A stretch of 64,000 bases of DNA from the NCBI RefSeq assembly GCF_000931935.2, contig NZ_AZAC01000001.1:124001-188000 (forward strand). Reading direction: 5' to 3'. The notes beneath the pieces were generated by a model. The model was given only the letters and a program-made list of their open reading frames with translations, had not been told where the DNA came from and made no database searches. Below are positions 44,840 to 53,492 of this stretch, one piece after another (positions within the stretch are counted from its first letter, which is position 1; each line of letters starts with the position of its first letter). The position numbers and the translations under genes are program-made. Source of the DNA: Dethiosulfatarculus sandiegensis (GTDB taxonomy: Bacteria; Desulfobacterota; Desulfarculia; Desulfarculales; Desulfarculaceae).

Positions 44840-45946
44840 ATGCGGATTGGGATAATGCTCCGCCATATCCAGGAAAAGGGCGGTATAGTCACCTATACGC
44901 AGAATATGCTGAAGGGTTTCCTGGCCGATTCCAATCAGCACCATTTTGCCCTGATATATGCATCGGACCAGATGTTGGGAACCTATGCCGAAGACCCCAG
45001 GGTGAGCGAACATGTTCTCAGCGGGAAAAACCGTTTTGCCTGGGATCACCTTTCCGTGCCCCGCCTGGCCAATAGCCTGGACTTGGATATCATCTACAAT
45101 CCCAAACTCAGTGTGCCGCTTTGGGCCAGGCAGAAAAGAATCCTTACCCTGCGGCCTGAGCAGTTTGTACATCCCGAGTTGTTCCCCTTTGTGGACAGGC
45201 AGTATTTCAAGCTTTTCATGCCCCTTTACTGCCGGGCTGCGGCCCGCATACTGGCGCCGGCCGAGAGTTCAAGGCTGGACATCATCAATTTTGTGGGCGC
45301 AGACCCGAAAAAAGTGGTGACAGTGCATGAAGGGGCTGGGGATCATTTTTTCGAGCCCGCGCCAACCCGGGAGGTTCTGGAGGAGGTGAGGCGGAAATAC
45401 CAGCTGCCTGAAAAGTACATCCTTTTTGTGGGGGGCCTTACACCACTTAAGAATTTTGAGCGCCTGGTGGAGGCTTTTTCCAGGGTTCAGCCAAAACACA
45501 AGATTCCCTTGGTGGTGGTTGGCTTCAAGCGCTGGAAATTCGATCAGGACCTGGCTTTTGCGGAAAAAAACCCGGCTGCCGCCCATATTCATTTCCCCGG
45601 CTTTGTGGATGACCTGGATATGCCCCATATCTACCGCATGGCCCAGACGCTTTTCTTCCCCAGTATCTATGAAGGATTCGGTATTCCGGTCTGCGAGGGC
45701 TTTGCCACCGGTTGCCCGGTGATTGCCTCCAGCCAGGGGGCCAGCCCCGAGGTTGCCGGGGGGGCTGCTCTTTTGGTGGATCCCCTGGACGTGGAGGACA
45801 TGACCCGGGGATTGGACCGCATGCTTTCAGACTTGGAGGTCAGGGAAGAATACCGGCAAAAGGGCTATGAGCGGTCCGGTTATTTCCGTTTTTCCAGGGC
45901 CGCCCGCCAGACCCTGGAGGTCTTTGAGCAGGCCCTGGCGGATTAA
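44840..45946 (+). CDS. GT4-family glycosyltransferase
   Basis: A 368-residue glycosyltransferase with the GT-B fold: N-terminal domain (about 1-175), then FVGGLTPLKNFERLVEAF and the donor-binding signature PSIYEGFGIPVCEGFATGCP with EVAGGAALLVDP. The ATG at 44840 has AAGGAG at good spacing; a 43-codon upstream extension lacks homology-like content. Likely builds a cell-surface polysaccharide; donor and acceptor are unknown. Confidence 0.9.
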   Translation: MRIGIMLRHIQEKGGIVTYTQNMLKGFLADSNQHHFALIYASDQMLGTYAEDPRVSEHVLSGKNRFAWDHLSVPRLANSLDLDIIYNPKLSVPLWARQKRILTLRPEQFVHPELFPFVDRQYFKLFMPLYCRAAARILAPAESSRLDIINFVGADPKKVVTVHEGAGDHFFEPAPTREVLEEVRRKYQLPEKYILFVGGLTPLKNFERLVEAFSRVQPKHKIPLVVVGFKRWKFDQDLAFAEKNPAAAHIHFPGFVDDLDMPHIYRMAQTLFFPSIYEGFGIPVCEGFATGCPVIASSQGASPEVAGGAALLVDPLDVEDMTRGLDRMLSDLEVREEYRQKGYERSGYFRFSRAARQTLEVFEQALAD

Positions 45947-45960
45947 GGATTGCCGCCCGC

Positions 45961-46557
45961 TTATTTGTTATTGGGCTCATCCTGTAATTCCTGAATTTTA
46001 AAAAGCCGGGCCTGATACTTGCGGTTAAGCGGGTCCAGGGAAACGGCCTTTTTCAGGTCCGCCTCGGCTCGCTTCGGTTTGTTCAGTTTGATTAGGGGAA
46101 AGCTGCGGTTGAAATAAGCAGCGGCGTAGTCTGGGTCCAGCTCTATAGCCTTATTGAAATCCTTTAGGGAATCCTTGTAGCGTTTAAGCTGGTAATTTAG
46201 TATGCCCCGGTTGTAAAGGGCTTGGGTGAAGTTGGGGCTGGCGGAGATGGCTCGATTATAGTCTCCGGCGGCCTTGCCCACGTTTCCCTTGTCCAGATAG
46301 GCATTTGCCCGGTTGTTGTAGGCAATCGCCAGGTTGTCGGGCGAGAGTCTGCCGGAGTTGATGGCCCTGGTGAAACGCTTTATGGCTTCGTCGTAGCGCC
46401 CGCTTTGATTCATGGCCAGCCCGCTGGCAATGTCGTCCAAGGCCAGGTGGGCGGCCAAGTCGTCAAAGGCGTTTTCAGTGGCCGCGGCACAGCTGCCAAA
46501 AGAAAAGACCACCGCGCAAATCAGGGCCGCAATAATAAACGGCTTCTTTTTGATCAT
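45961..46557 (-). CDS. Exported TPR-repeat protein
   Basis: A 198-residue protein with a signal peptide (about 1-24) containing a cysteine in a lipobox-like place (SFGSC) and four to five TPR units (about 45-180; AIAYNNRANAYLDKGNVG, ALYNRGILNYQLKRYKDSL). ATG at 46557 chosen over a GTG five codons upstream because AAGGA precedes it. It converges on the glycosyltransferase gene. Confidence 0.8.
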   Translation of the reverse strand: MIKKKPFIIAALICAVVFSFGSCAAATENAFDDLAAHLALDDIASGLAMNQSGRYDEAIKRFTRAINSGRLSPDNLAIAYNNRANAYLDKGNVGKAAGDYNRAISASPNFTQALYNRGILNYQLKRYKDSLKDFNKAIELDPDYAAAYFNRSFPLIKLNKPKRAEADLKKAVSLDPLNRKYQARLFKIQELQDEPNNK

Positions 46558-46599
46558 GTTCCTTGAGCGCACCTGAAAGGGATCTGATCCGGCCTTGTC

Positions 46600-46956
46600 T
46601 CAGGCGGACTTGAAGTTTTCTTCGATTTCCAAATCCTGATCCTGGTCCGGTTCCTCTTCTTGCCCCGGGTTTTCGGGTACGTAGCAAAGGCCCTCGTCCG
46701 TTACCTTGATAACCCCGGCGGAAACCAGCGCCTTTAATGCCTTGGGGCGGTAATCCCTGACCCCCATCTGCAAAAGGTTTTTTTTCCCGAAATCTATCTC
46801 GATAGCCGTTTCCGGAGAGACCGCGCCTTTTTCTTTCATGCCGTTCACGATTTTTTCGGCTGCGGCCCGGTATTTTCTGGCCATGAAGAACTGGGTCAGG
46901 AAAAAGACCCCTATCAAAAAAACTATGGATACTATAATTTGTGTTGTCTCATTCAT
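46600..46956 (-). CDS. Small membrane-anchored protein of unknown function
   Basis: A 118-residue protein with one N-terminal helix (about 6-25), a compact middle with a winged-helix-like pattern (DYRPKALKALVSAGVIKVTDEGLCYV) and an acidic glutamate/aspartate-rich tail. Not recognised. It lies 42 bases upstream of the TPR gene on the same strand. Confidence 0.65.
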   Translation of the reverse strand: MNETTQIIVSIVFLIGVFFLTQFFMARKYRAAAEKIVNGMKEKGAVSPETAIEIDFGKKNLLQMGVRDYRPKALKALVSAGVIKVTDEGLCYVPENPGQEEEPDQDQDLEIEENFKSA

Positions 46957-47019
46957 AATGGGCCAACTCTACCACAATCCGGGCGTTTTTGTTACTCATC
47001 AAGTCCCTTCAAACCGAGC

Positions 47020-47481
47020 TTAAAAAATACCCAGGCCGCAACCCGCGGCCATGGCTCCGCCCAACTCAAAACAGGCCTTCAGGTCTTCTGCACCGGGCTC
47101 GCCCTTTATGATCACCGGGGCGGCCACCTTTTTAAAAGGATAACCCAGGCAGATGCGCTCAATGGAAAGCGCCGCCTGGGCGCCGTCGTTTCCGGCGGAG
47201 ATGAAAAGGGCATAGGGTTTTTTAAAGATTTCTTGGTGTTTTCTGGCATCCTCATAGGTGCGGTCAAAAAAATCTTTTATAATTCCGGCCATATAACCAA
47301 AGTACTCGGGAGATCCTATCAAAATGCCGTCGCAATGAAGCAGATCTTCAAGTCCGGCTTGGGAAGCATGCTTGGCCAGGCAGACCGCGCCCTCAATGGA
47401 GCGCACCCCCCTGGCCGTTTCTTCAGCCAGGCGGGCGGTTTTGCCGGATTGAGAGTGGTGAATGACAAGTATGCGGCTCAT
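47020..47481 (-). CDS. Flavodoxin-fold FMN reductase-like protein
   Basis: A 153-residue protein with the FMN phosphate loop HHSQSGKTARLAEE at its start and GSPEYFGYMAGIIKDFFDRTY, as in flavodoxin or NADPH-dependent FMN reductase (WrbA/flavodoxin_2) families. The ATG at 47481 was chosen; the 52 codons upstream are a poor extension and GGGAG precedes this ATG. Electron partner unknown. Confidence 0.85.
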   Translation of the reverse strand: MSRILVIHHSQSGKTARLAEETARGVRSIEGAVCLAKHASQAGLEDLLHCDGILIGSPEYFGYMAGIIKDFFDRTYEDARKHQEIFKKPYALFISAGNDGAQAALSIERICLGYPFKKVAAPVIIKGEPGAEDLKACFELGGAMAAGCGLGIF

Positions 47482-48061
47482 GGGGTTTGCTCCCTTTGCG
47501 GTAACGGGAAAACGGGCCGAACCACCATAACATTTTTGTGAACTCCGGGGAAATTGTCGGATTTCGAGGACCCGACAATAATTTGCACTTAAAAAGACCA
47601 AAGTCTCGCGGTAGTATGGAAAAAGTAATAATATCAAATAATAAACTCATAAAATCCCTGGTGTAAACCTAGATATCTGAATGGGAAAACAAGTTTTTTT
47701 CTTGCACTAAAAAAACAACCCGGTTATTACCAGTTGTGACAATAATCACGCATTGCCTGATTGGGTTTACCGGTAATCTAAGATTACCCAAAACCCTCCG
47801 CCGGGCCCGGGACCCCAGGCCGGAGGGTTGCAGGGTAGGTGTTTCTAAGCGAAACATATTGATAATAAGGTAAAAAGAGGAAACTGTTTAAAAAAGTCAA
47901 CCCAAGAAAAAATCATGGAATGGAGGCGCTTTAACCTTTAGGGGCGGAGGCCCGGACATGATTATGTCACGGGCTTGACCGACCTGTCGTCCGGGGTTTT
48001 GCGGGGGTAGCGGCCCCAGGCGGAATTCTTGTCCACCCTAAAACCCGGGGAAGGATACCTT
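47482..48061. other. 580-base divergent intergenic region
   Basis: No gene recognised. Two hairpins are visible: GGTAATCT/AGATTACC (47772-47779, 47781-47788) and AACCCTCCG/CGGAGGGTT (47792-47800, 47821-47829). It must hold the start signals for the MTHFR-like gene; no known riboswitch core was seen. Confidence 0.4.
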
Positions 48062-48934
48062 ATGGCCTTGGCAGACATTCTTAGATCCAAAGACTTCCTG
48101 GTGCTGGCCGAAATGGAGACGCCCAAGGGCGTTAATCTCTCGGATTTCGTGGAGAACGCAAGACACATCAAGGGCCGGGTGGATGCGGTCCTGATACCGG
48201 ACATGGCCTATGCCATCATGCGTCTTTCGGCCATGGCCGGGGCAGTGGTGCTCAAGGAGCAGGGACTTGAGGCCATTGTGCAATTCTCCTGTAGGGATCG
48301 AAACAGGCTGGCCCTGCAGGGCGATCTTCTTGGTGCGCAGGTTCTGGGGCTCGGTGCGGTGATGGCCGTGGAGGGACGTCCCATTGAAATGGGCGACCAC
48401 TTAAAGGCCAAGCCGGTCCATGATCTGGATGTGCCGGGGTTTATGGAGGCTGTGGCGGCCTTGAACCAGGGGCAGGACCTGGGAGGCAAAGAGCTGAATG
48501 GAACACCCCGCATCTTGGCGGGGGTGAGGCTGGAACCCTGGGTGGATAAGGCCCAGGCCAAGGTTCGCCTGGCCGAAGCCAAGCAGGCCGTGGACAAGGG
48601 TGCGGCCTTTGTAATTACTCCGCCGGTTTTTGACCCGGGAGATTTCGCGTCCTTTATGGAAGAGGCAAAAGAGCTTGGGGTGCCGGTTTTTGCTTCCGTT
48701 ATGCTCTTGAAATCAGTGGGCATGGCCAGGTATATGAATCAGAACCTTCCCGGGGTGAATATAAGTGAAGATGTGATCAGAAGAATTCGCATGGCCTCGG
48801 ACCGCACCGGCGAGTGTGTAAAAATTGCCGGAGAAACGGTGGCAGAGCTTAGAAAGGCCTGTCAGGGCGTTCTTTTGGTCACCACCGGCTGGGAAAATCG
48901 CATGCCGGAGATTTTGAGCAGCGCGGGCATGTAG
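48062..48934 (+). CDS. MetF-like methylenetetrahydrofolate reductase paralogue
   Basis: A 290-residue MTHFR-fold protein. It aligns by eye with the second MetF in the cluster (53489-54412): FSCRDRNRLALQGDLLGAQ matches VCRDRNRLAMQSDILGAAA, and the ends TTGWENRMPEIL and AIEWEHKMPEIM match. The position equivalent to the catalytic glutamate is kept (AEMETPKG, Glu17), but the PP following it in MetF is changed. The ATG at 48062 has AAGGA at six bases. It may be a specialised reductase or an electron-transfer partner of the HdrA group. Confidence 0.82.
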   Translation: MALADILRSKDFLVLAEMETPKGVNLSDFVENARHIKGRVDAVLIPDMAYAIMRLSAMAGAVVLKEQGLEAIVQFSCRDRNRLALQGDLLGAQVLGLGAVMAVEGRPIEMGDHLKAKPVHDLDVPGFMEAVAALNQGQDLGGKELNGTPRILAGVRLEPWVDKAQAKVRLAEAKQAVDKGAAFVITPPVFDPGDFASFMEEAKELGVPVFASVMLLKSVGMARYMNQNLPGVNISEDVIRRIRMASDRTGECVKIAGETVAELRKACQGVLLVTTGWENRMPEILSSAGM

Positions 48935-49104
48935 CGCGCGGCCGGGGTTTTAGGTAAAAAAAAGAAGATTATTTCAGGGCGGTAAGGGTTTTTTCCCCGC
49001 CTAACCCCAGGTTGTGGCTTGACGAAAGCGACAAATGGGGCAATCTTCCCCTTGGGTATGGGGCGTCGGAGATATTGAAGGCGGCTTTGCGTTGTCATGG
49101 ATTT

Positions 49105-49131
49105 TTGGCAAATCGCCTGTAAAGTTATAAT
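49105..49131 (+). promoter_or_regulatory. Possible promoter of the hdrA-mvhD-metVF operon
   Basis: TTGGCA (49105-49110), 15 bases, TATAAT (49126-49131). The -10 is perfect, the spacer short. It would leave a leader of about 210 bases. The rest of the 48935-49346 gap shows no gene. Confidence 0.4.
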
Positions 49132-49346
49132 CCGGAAGGACTTAGGTAATAATTGGCCAAGGGTTTTTCCCTCCAGGGAAAAGACTCCTTTCGGCCGTAA
49201 TGCAACCGGCTTTTAACAAACGCTCAACACCTGTTACAGTGGAGCGGCCGCAAAAACGCCGGTCGGCCGGCTGGAGCCGTGTCAAGTTTCATCACCTTGA
49301 CGGGCCCAGGGTGGTTTGTCGTGAACGGAAAGGATGGGGCTATCCC

Positions 49347-52300
49347 ATGTCGAATCAAGAATCAATCGACCGCGCCAACTCGGTCCTCATAGTAGGCGGC
49401 GGTATAGCGGGCATAAAGGCTTCGCTGGATCTGGCCGAGACCGGCCGTAAAGTATATGTGGTGGATAAATCACCTGCCTTGGGTGGTTACTTACCTCTGT
49501 TGGACCGGCAGTTCCCCACAAATGACTGTCAAATTTGCTATTTGGCCCCGGAACTGGCCAAGAGCGGCCATTCCCTGGATATTGAGGTTCTGCCTCTGAC
49601 CAAGGTGACCGGCCTTATCGGCGCTCCCGGCGATTTCAAGGTCAGCGTCAAGACCGAACCTCGCTATATCGACCTCAATCGCTGCACCGCCTGCGGTGAA
49701 TGCTTGAAGGCCGCTCCGGAAGGGGCTGTCTCTTTTACTCCGGGGCTGGATCATCGTGCGCCGACCTGCATGCGTTATCCCCAGGCCGTGCCCATGGCCT
49801 ATTCCATTAATAAGGATCAGCTCACCGACGACAACAGCTGGACCGAGGTCTGCGAGCAGGATGCCATTGACCTGAATATGCAGCCCGAAGACAAGATCCT
49901 GGAAGTGGGCGCGGTGATCGTGGCCACAGGGGCCGAGCTTTTCGACCCCATCAGCCTGCAGGGCATCCTGGGCTATGGCCGCAACCCGGATGTGGTCACA
50001 AGCCTTGAATTTGAGCGCATCTTAAGCGCCTCCGGCCCCACCGGCGGTGTCTTCTCCCGCCCCAGCGACGGCAAAAAGCCTAAGAAAATCGGCTGGATTC
50101 AGTGTGTAGGCTCCAGGACAACCAAAGAGCCCGGCAAGCCTTACTGCTCCTCCATCTGCTGTATGTTCGCCATGAAAGAGGCGGTCTGGGCCTTGGAGCA
50201 CTTTGCCGATGATTTGGACGCTACCATTTTCTACATGGATATGCGTCCCATGGGCAAGGACTACGAGCAGTACTACCAGAGGGTCAAAAACGAAAACGGG
50301 GTCAACTTTGTGCGTTGCCGCCCCCACACCGTGTTCAGGGATGAAAAGACCGGCGATTCGGTGCTCTCCTACATGGACGAGGACGGCAAGGCCCAGGAAG
50401 CCAGGCTGGACATGGTGGTCCTGGCCACCGGATTCCACGCCCCCTGCGACGCCAAGGAACTGGCCGAAAATCTGGGTGTGGAACTCGATCCCTATAACTT
50501 CATGGCGGCCCATGACTTTTCACCCGTCTCCACCAGCCGTCCGGGCGTGTATGCCTGCGGTATGGCCCTGGGCCCCCGGGATATCCCGGATTCGGTGATT
50601 CAGGGTTCGGCCGCGGCCTGCCAGGCGGCCAAACACTTGAACCCCGCCCCCGGCTTGGTCCCCGAGCAGGATATGCCGCCTGAGCGGGATGTGACCAAAG
50701 AAGAGCCCAAGGTCGGCGTTTATATTTGTGATTTCGGGGCCAGCGTAAAGCGTGTGGTGGATTTCAAGGCCCTGGCCGATTATATGGAGAAGATGCCCGA
50801 GGTGGCCCATGTGGAAGAAGTCGAACTTCTTTGGACTTCGGCCGGCTTGGACCGCATGACTGAAAGCATCAAGGAAAACGGCATCAACCGGGTGGTTGTG
50901 GCAGGTTACAGCCCCAGAAGCCATCTGACCCTGTTTGCCGATAGTGTGCGCAAGGCCGGTTTGAACAAGGCCTACCTGGATATGGCCAATATCCGCGAGC
51001 AGGCCGCCTGGGTGCATCAGAATAATCCCGCGGCCGCGACAACCAAGGCCATTGACTTGGTCCGTATGTCTGTGGCCGGTGTGCGGGCCGCCCGTCCCAT
51101 TTATTCTCATTTCCAGCCTGTTGAGCAGACCGCTTTGGTGGTCGGCGGCGGTGTCTCCGGCATGGCCTCGGCCTTGAGCCTGGCCGAGCAGGGAACCAAG
51201 GTCTACCTGGTTGAAAAATCCAAGGAGTTGGGCGGCATGGCCAGGAAGCTGGCCCGCAGCTTAGACGGCAGCCCGGTGCCTCCCCAGGTGGAGGAAATGG
51301 TTAAAAAGGTCGAGGCCAGTGACAAGATCGAGGTCATCAAAGAGGCTTTGATCGTGGATCACCAGGGTGAGATGGGAGCCTTTAAGACCTCCATCCAGTC
51401 CGGTCCGGCCATGTACTACCAGGAGGTTGAACACGGTGTAACCGTGATCGCCACCGGTGCTTCCGAGTACAAGCCCACTGAATATCTCTATGGCCAGGAC
51501 CAGAGGGTTCTGACCCAGCTGGAGCTGGAAAAACGCCTGTCCGACGGTGAAACCGATGATCTGAACACCGTTGTCATGATTCAGTGCGTGGGGTCCAGGA
51601 ACGAAACCAACCCGGCCTGCGGCAGGGTCTGCTGCCGTTCCGCGGTCAAGAACGCCTTGTGGCTCAAGGAGCAGAAGCCAGGCTCCAGGCTGGTTGTGCT
51701 TTACCGCGACATGCGCATGCCCTACACTGCCGAGGAATCCTATCGTGCGGCCCGTGAAAAGGGCGTCTTGTTTGTGCGTTATAATCCGGAAGACCTTCCC
51801 CAGGTGCGTCAGGATGACGGCGATCTTAAACTGCGCTTTACCGATCCGGTTCTGGGCAGGCCCATTGAGATGGCCACCGACGCCCTGGTGCTCTCCGTGC
51901 CCCAGGTGGCGGTGGACGAGGAGACCGAGGAGCTTGCCTCCATCTTCCGCCTGCAGCGCAGTGAAACCGGTTTCCTTATGGAACAGCATGCCAAGTATCT
52001 GCCTGTGGACTCTCCGGTTCCCGGACTGTTCCTGGCCGGTTCCGCCTTGGCTCCCAAGTCCCTGAACGAGGCTGTGACCCAGGGTCAGGCGGCCGCCGGT
52101 CGTGCGCTTGCCATCCTGGCCCAGGAGAAACAGGCAGTGGAAGGCGGCGTGGCCAAGGTCATGATCGAACGTTGCGCGGCCTGCCTGGTCTGCGTGCGCG
52201 CCTGCCCCTTTGAGGTGCCTTTTATCAATGCGGACGGTTTTTCGGAGATCGACCCGGCCAAGTGCCAGGGATGCGGCATCTGCGCCTCAGTCTGCCCGGC

Positions 52301-52379
52301 CAAGGCCATTCACCTGCAGGGCTACTATGACGAGCAGATAATGGATCGCACTGACGCCCTTTTGGAAGGAGTACTGTAA
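49347..52379 (+). CDS. hdrA: HdrA-type FAD/iron-sulfur electron-bifurcation subunit, two-module fusion
   Basis: A 1010-residue flavoprotein. Module 1 (about 1-430): Rossmann GGGIAG (17-22), FPTNDCQIC (Cys61, Cys64), QCVGSR and SSICC. Module 2 (about 452-930): an HdrA N-terminal-like domain, Rossmann GGGVSG, a second QCVGSR and RVCC. A C-terminal ferredoxin (943-983) keeps all eight cysteines for two [4Fe-4S]. An inserted ferredoxin-like domain in module 1 is degraded: Cys113/116/119 with Ala123, then Leu159, Asp162, Trp165, Cys169. The ATG at 49347 was chosen because the 49 codons upstream show no family likeness. It overlaps mvhD by one base. Confidence 0.9.
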   Translation: MSNQESIDRANSVLIVGGGIAGIKASLDLAETGRKVYVVDKSPALGGYLPLLDRQFPTNDCQICYLAPELAKSGHSLDIEVLPLTKVTGLIGAPGDFKVSVKTEPRYIDLNRCTACGECLKAAPEGAVSFTPGLDHRAPTCMRYPQAVPMAYSINKDQLTDDNSWTEVCEQDAIDLNMQPEDKILEVGAVIVATGAELFDPISLQGILGYGRNPDVVTSLEFERILSASGPTGGVFSRPSDGKKPKKIGWIQCVGSRTTKEPGKPYCSSICCMFAMKEAVWALEHFADDLDATIFYMDMRPMGKDYEQYYQRVKNENGVNFVRCRPHTVFRDEKTGDSVLSYMDEDGKAQEARLDMVVLATGFHAPCDAKELAENLGVELDPYNFMAAHDFSPVSTSRPGVYACGMALGPRDIPDSVIQGSAAACQAAKHLNPAPGLVPEQDMPPERDVTKEEPKVGVYICDFGASVKRVVDFKALADYMEKMPEVAHVEEVELLWTSAGLDRMTESIKENGINRVVVAGYSPRSHLTLFADSVRKAGLNKAYLDMANIREQAAWVHQNNPAAATTKAIDLVRMSVAGVRAARPIYSHFQPVEQTALVVGGGVSGMASALSLAEQGTKVYLVEKSKELGGMARKLARSLDGSPVPPQVEEMVKKVEASDKIEVIKEALIVDHQGEMGAFKTSIQSGPAMYYQEVEHGVTVIATGASEYKPTEYLYGQDQRVLTQLELEKRLSDGETDDLNTVVMIQCVGSRNETNPACGRVCCRSAVKNALWLKEQKPGSRLVVLYRDMRMPYTAEESYRAAREKGVLFVRYNPEDLPQVRQDDGDLKLRFTDPVLGRPIEMATDALVLSVPQVAVDEETEELASIFRLQRSETGFLMEQHAKYLPVDSPVPGLFLAGSALAPKSLNEAVTQGQAAAGRALAILAQEKQAVEGGVAKVMIERCAACLVCVRACPFEVPFINADGFSEIDPAKCQGCGICASVCPAKAIHLQGYYDEQIMDRTDALLEGVL

Positions 52380-52810
52380 TGGCTGCCTTTGAGCCCATTG
52401 TGGTGGCATTTGCCTGCCACTACTGCGCCTATACAGCGGCGGATATGGCCGGAACCATGCGGCTGGAGTATCCCGCTAACGTAAATATCATAAAAGTCCC
52501 CTGCACCGGCAAGGTGGACACCATTCATATCATGCGCGCCCTGCAGAAAGGGGCCGACGGTGTGCTGGTGGCCGGTTGCCTGGTGGGGGATTGTCACTTT
52601 AAAAACGGCAACGTGCAAGCCAACAACCGTGTCACTTACGTCCAGGAGCTCCTGAAGGATATCGGGATTGAAAGCGAGCGGGTTGAGATGGTGCATATGA
52701 GCGCCGGGCAGGGTAGGCAGTTTGCCGAAATCGCCACGGAGTTCACCGAGAAAATTCGCCAGTTGGGTCCCAATCCCATAAAGGAAGGTTCCAAAAAGGC
52801 TGCGGCCTAG
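52379..52810 (+). CDS. mvhD: MvhD-type iron-sulfur electron-transfer subunit
   Basis: A 143-residue [2Fe-2S] protein that links HdrA to an electron donor in hydrogenase/heterodisulfide-reductase complexes. Five conserved cysteines are present: Cys13 and Cys16 (ACHYCAYTAAD), Cys42 (PCTGKVD), Cys67 and Cys72 (GCLVGDCHFKNGN). TAATG overlap with hdrA, and metV follows 13 bases later, so HdrA, MvhD and MetVF are probably made together. Confidence 0.95.
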   Translation: MAAFEPIVVAFACHYCAYTAADMAGTMRLEYPANVNIIKVPCTGKVDTIHIMRALQKGADGVLVAGCLVGDCHFKNGNVQANNRVTYVQELLKDIGIESERVEMVHMSAGQGRQFAEIATEFTEKIRQLGPNPIKEGSKKAAA

Positions 52811-52823
52811 GGGGAAGCTGAAC

Positions 52824-53492
52824 ATGATCACTGCTGTTAGAAAGCCGATAGAAGAGATCATGGACTATGTTGCCCCATTCAACAAGATTCTGTTGATTGG
52901 ATGCAATGAGTGCGTGACCGTGTGCTACGCCGGTGGCCGTAAGGAGGTGGGGATTCTCGCCTCGGCCTTGAGCATGGCCTTTTTGAAGCAGGGCAAGAAA
53001 CTTGAAATCGACGAACTGACCCTGGAGCGCCAGTGCGACCCTGAGTACGTCGAAGAAATTGCCAAAAATATTGATAAATACGATGCCGTCTGTTCCATGG
53101 CCTGCGGGTGCGGCGTGCAGACCATCAGCGGCCGCTACAAGGACATGCCGGTTTTCCCCATGGTGAACACCACCTTTATGGGCGCCAGCGAGAGCCAGGG
53201 CATCTGGGCTGAGCGCTGCCAGGGCTGCGGCGACTGCGTGTTGGGATACACCGGAGGAATCTGTCCGGTTTCAAGGTGCAGTAAAAAATTGTTCAATGGT
53301 CCTTGCGGTGGTTCCGACCACGGCAAGTGTGAAATTTCAGAAGATGTGGATTGCGCCTGGCAGCTCATTTGGGACAGGCTGGTCGCCCTGGGCCGTACTG
53401 ATCTGTACAAAAAGCTTATGGAGCCCAAGGATTGGCGTCCGGCCGGCGGCGGTGGCCCGCGTAAGATAGTGAGGGAGGACTTGTTCTCATGA
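52824..53492 (+). CDS. metV: MetV, zinc/iron-sulfur subunit of methylene-THF reductase
   Basis: A 222-residue protein of the MTHFR C-terminal family. N-terminal cysteines GCNECVTVC (Cys27, Cys30, Cys34), MACGCGVQT, and a C-terminal cluster CQGCGDC plus CPVSRC and NGPCGG, ending CAWQLIWDRL, as in MetV of acetogens, which carries iron-sulfur and zinc and docks to MetF. It overlaps metF by four bases (ATGA). Confidence 0.92.
   Translation: MITAVRKPIEEIMDYVAPFNKILLIGCNECVTVCYAGGRKEVGILASALSMAFLKQGKKLEIDELTLERQCDPEYVEEIAKNIDKYDAVCSMACGCGVQTISGRYKDMPVFPMVNTTFMGASESQGIWAERCQGCGDCVLGYTGGICPVSRCSKKLFNGPCGGSDHGKCEISEDVDCAWQLIWDRLVALGRTDLYKKLMEPKDWRPAGGGGPRKIVREDLFS

Noticed and set aside
49200..49346. 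Longer HdrA start at 49200
   Set aside because: The extra 49 residues are basic and unrelated to HdrA starts, and ATG at 49347 directly precedes the Rossmann segment; a promoter-like box at 49105-49131 also allows a leader here.
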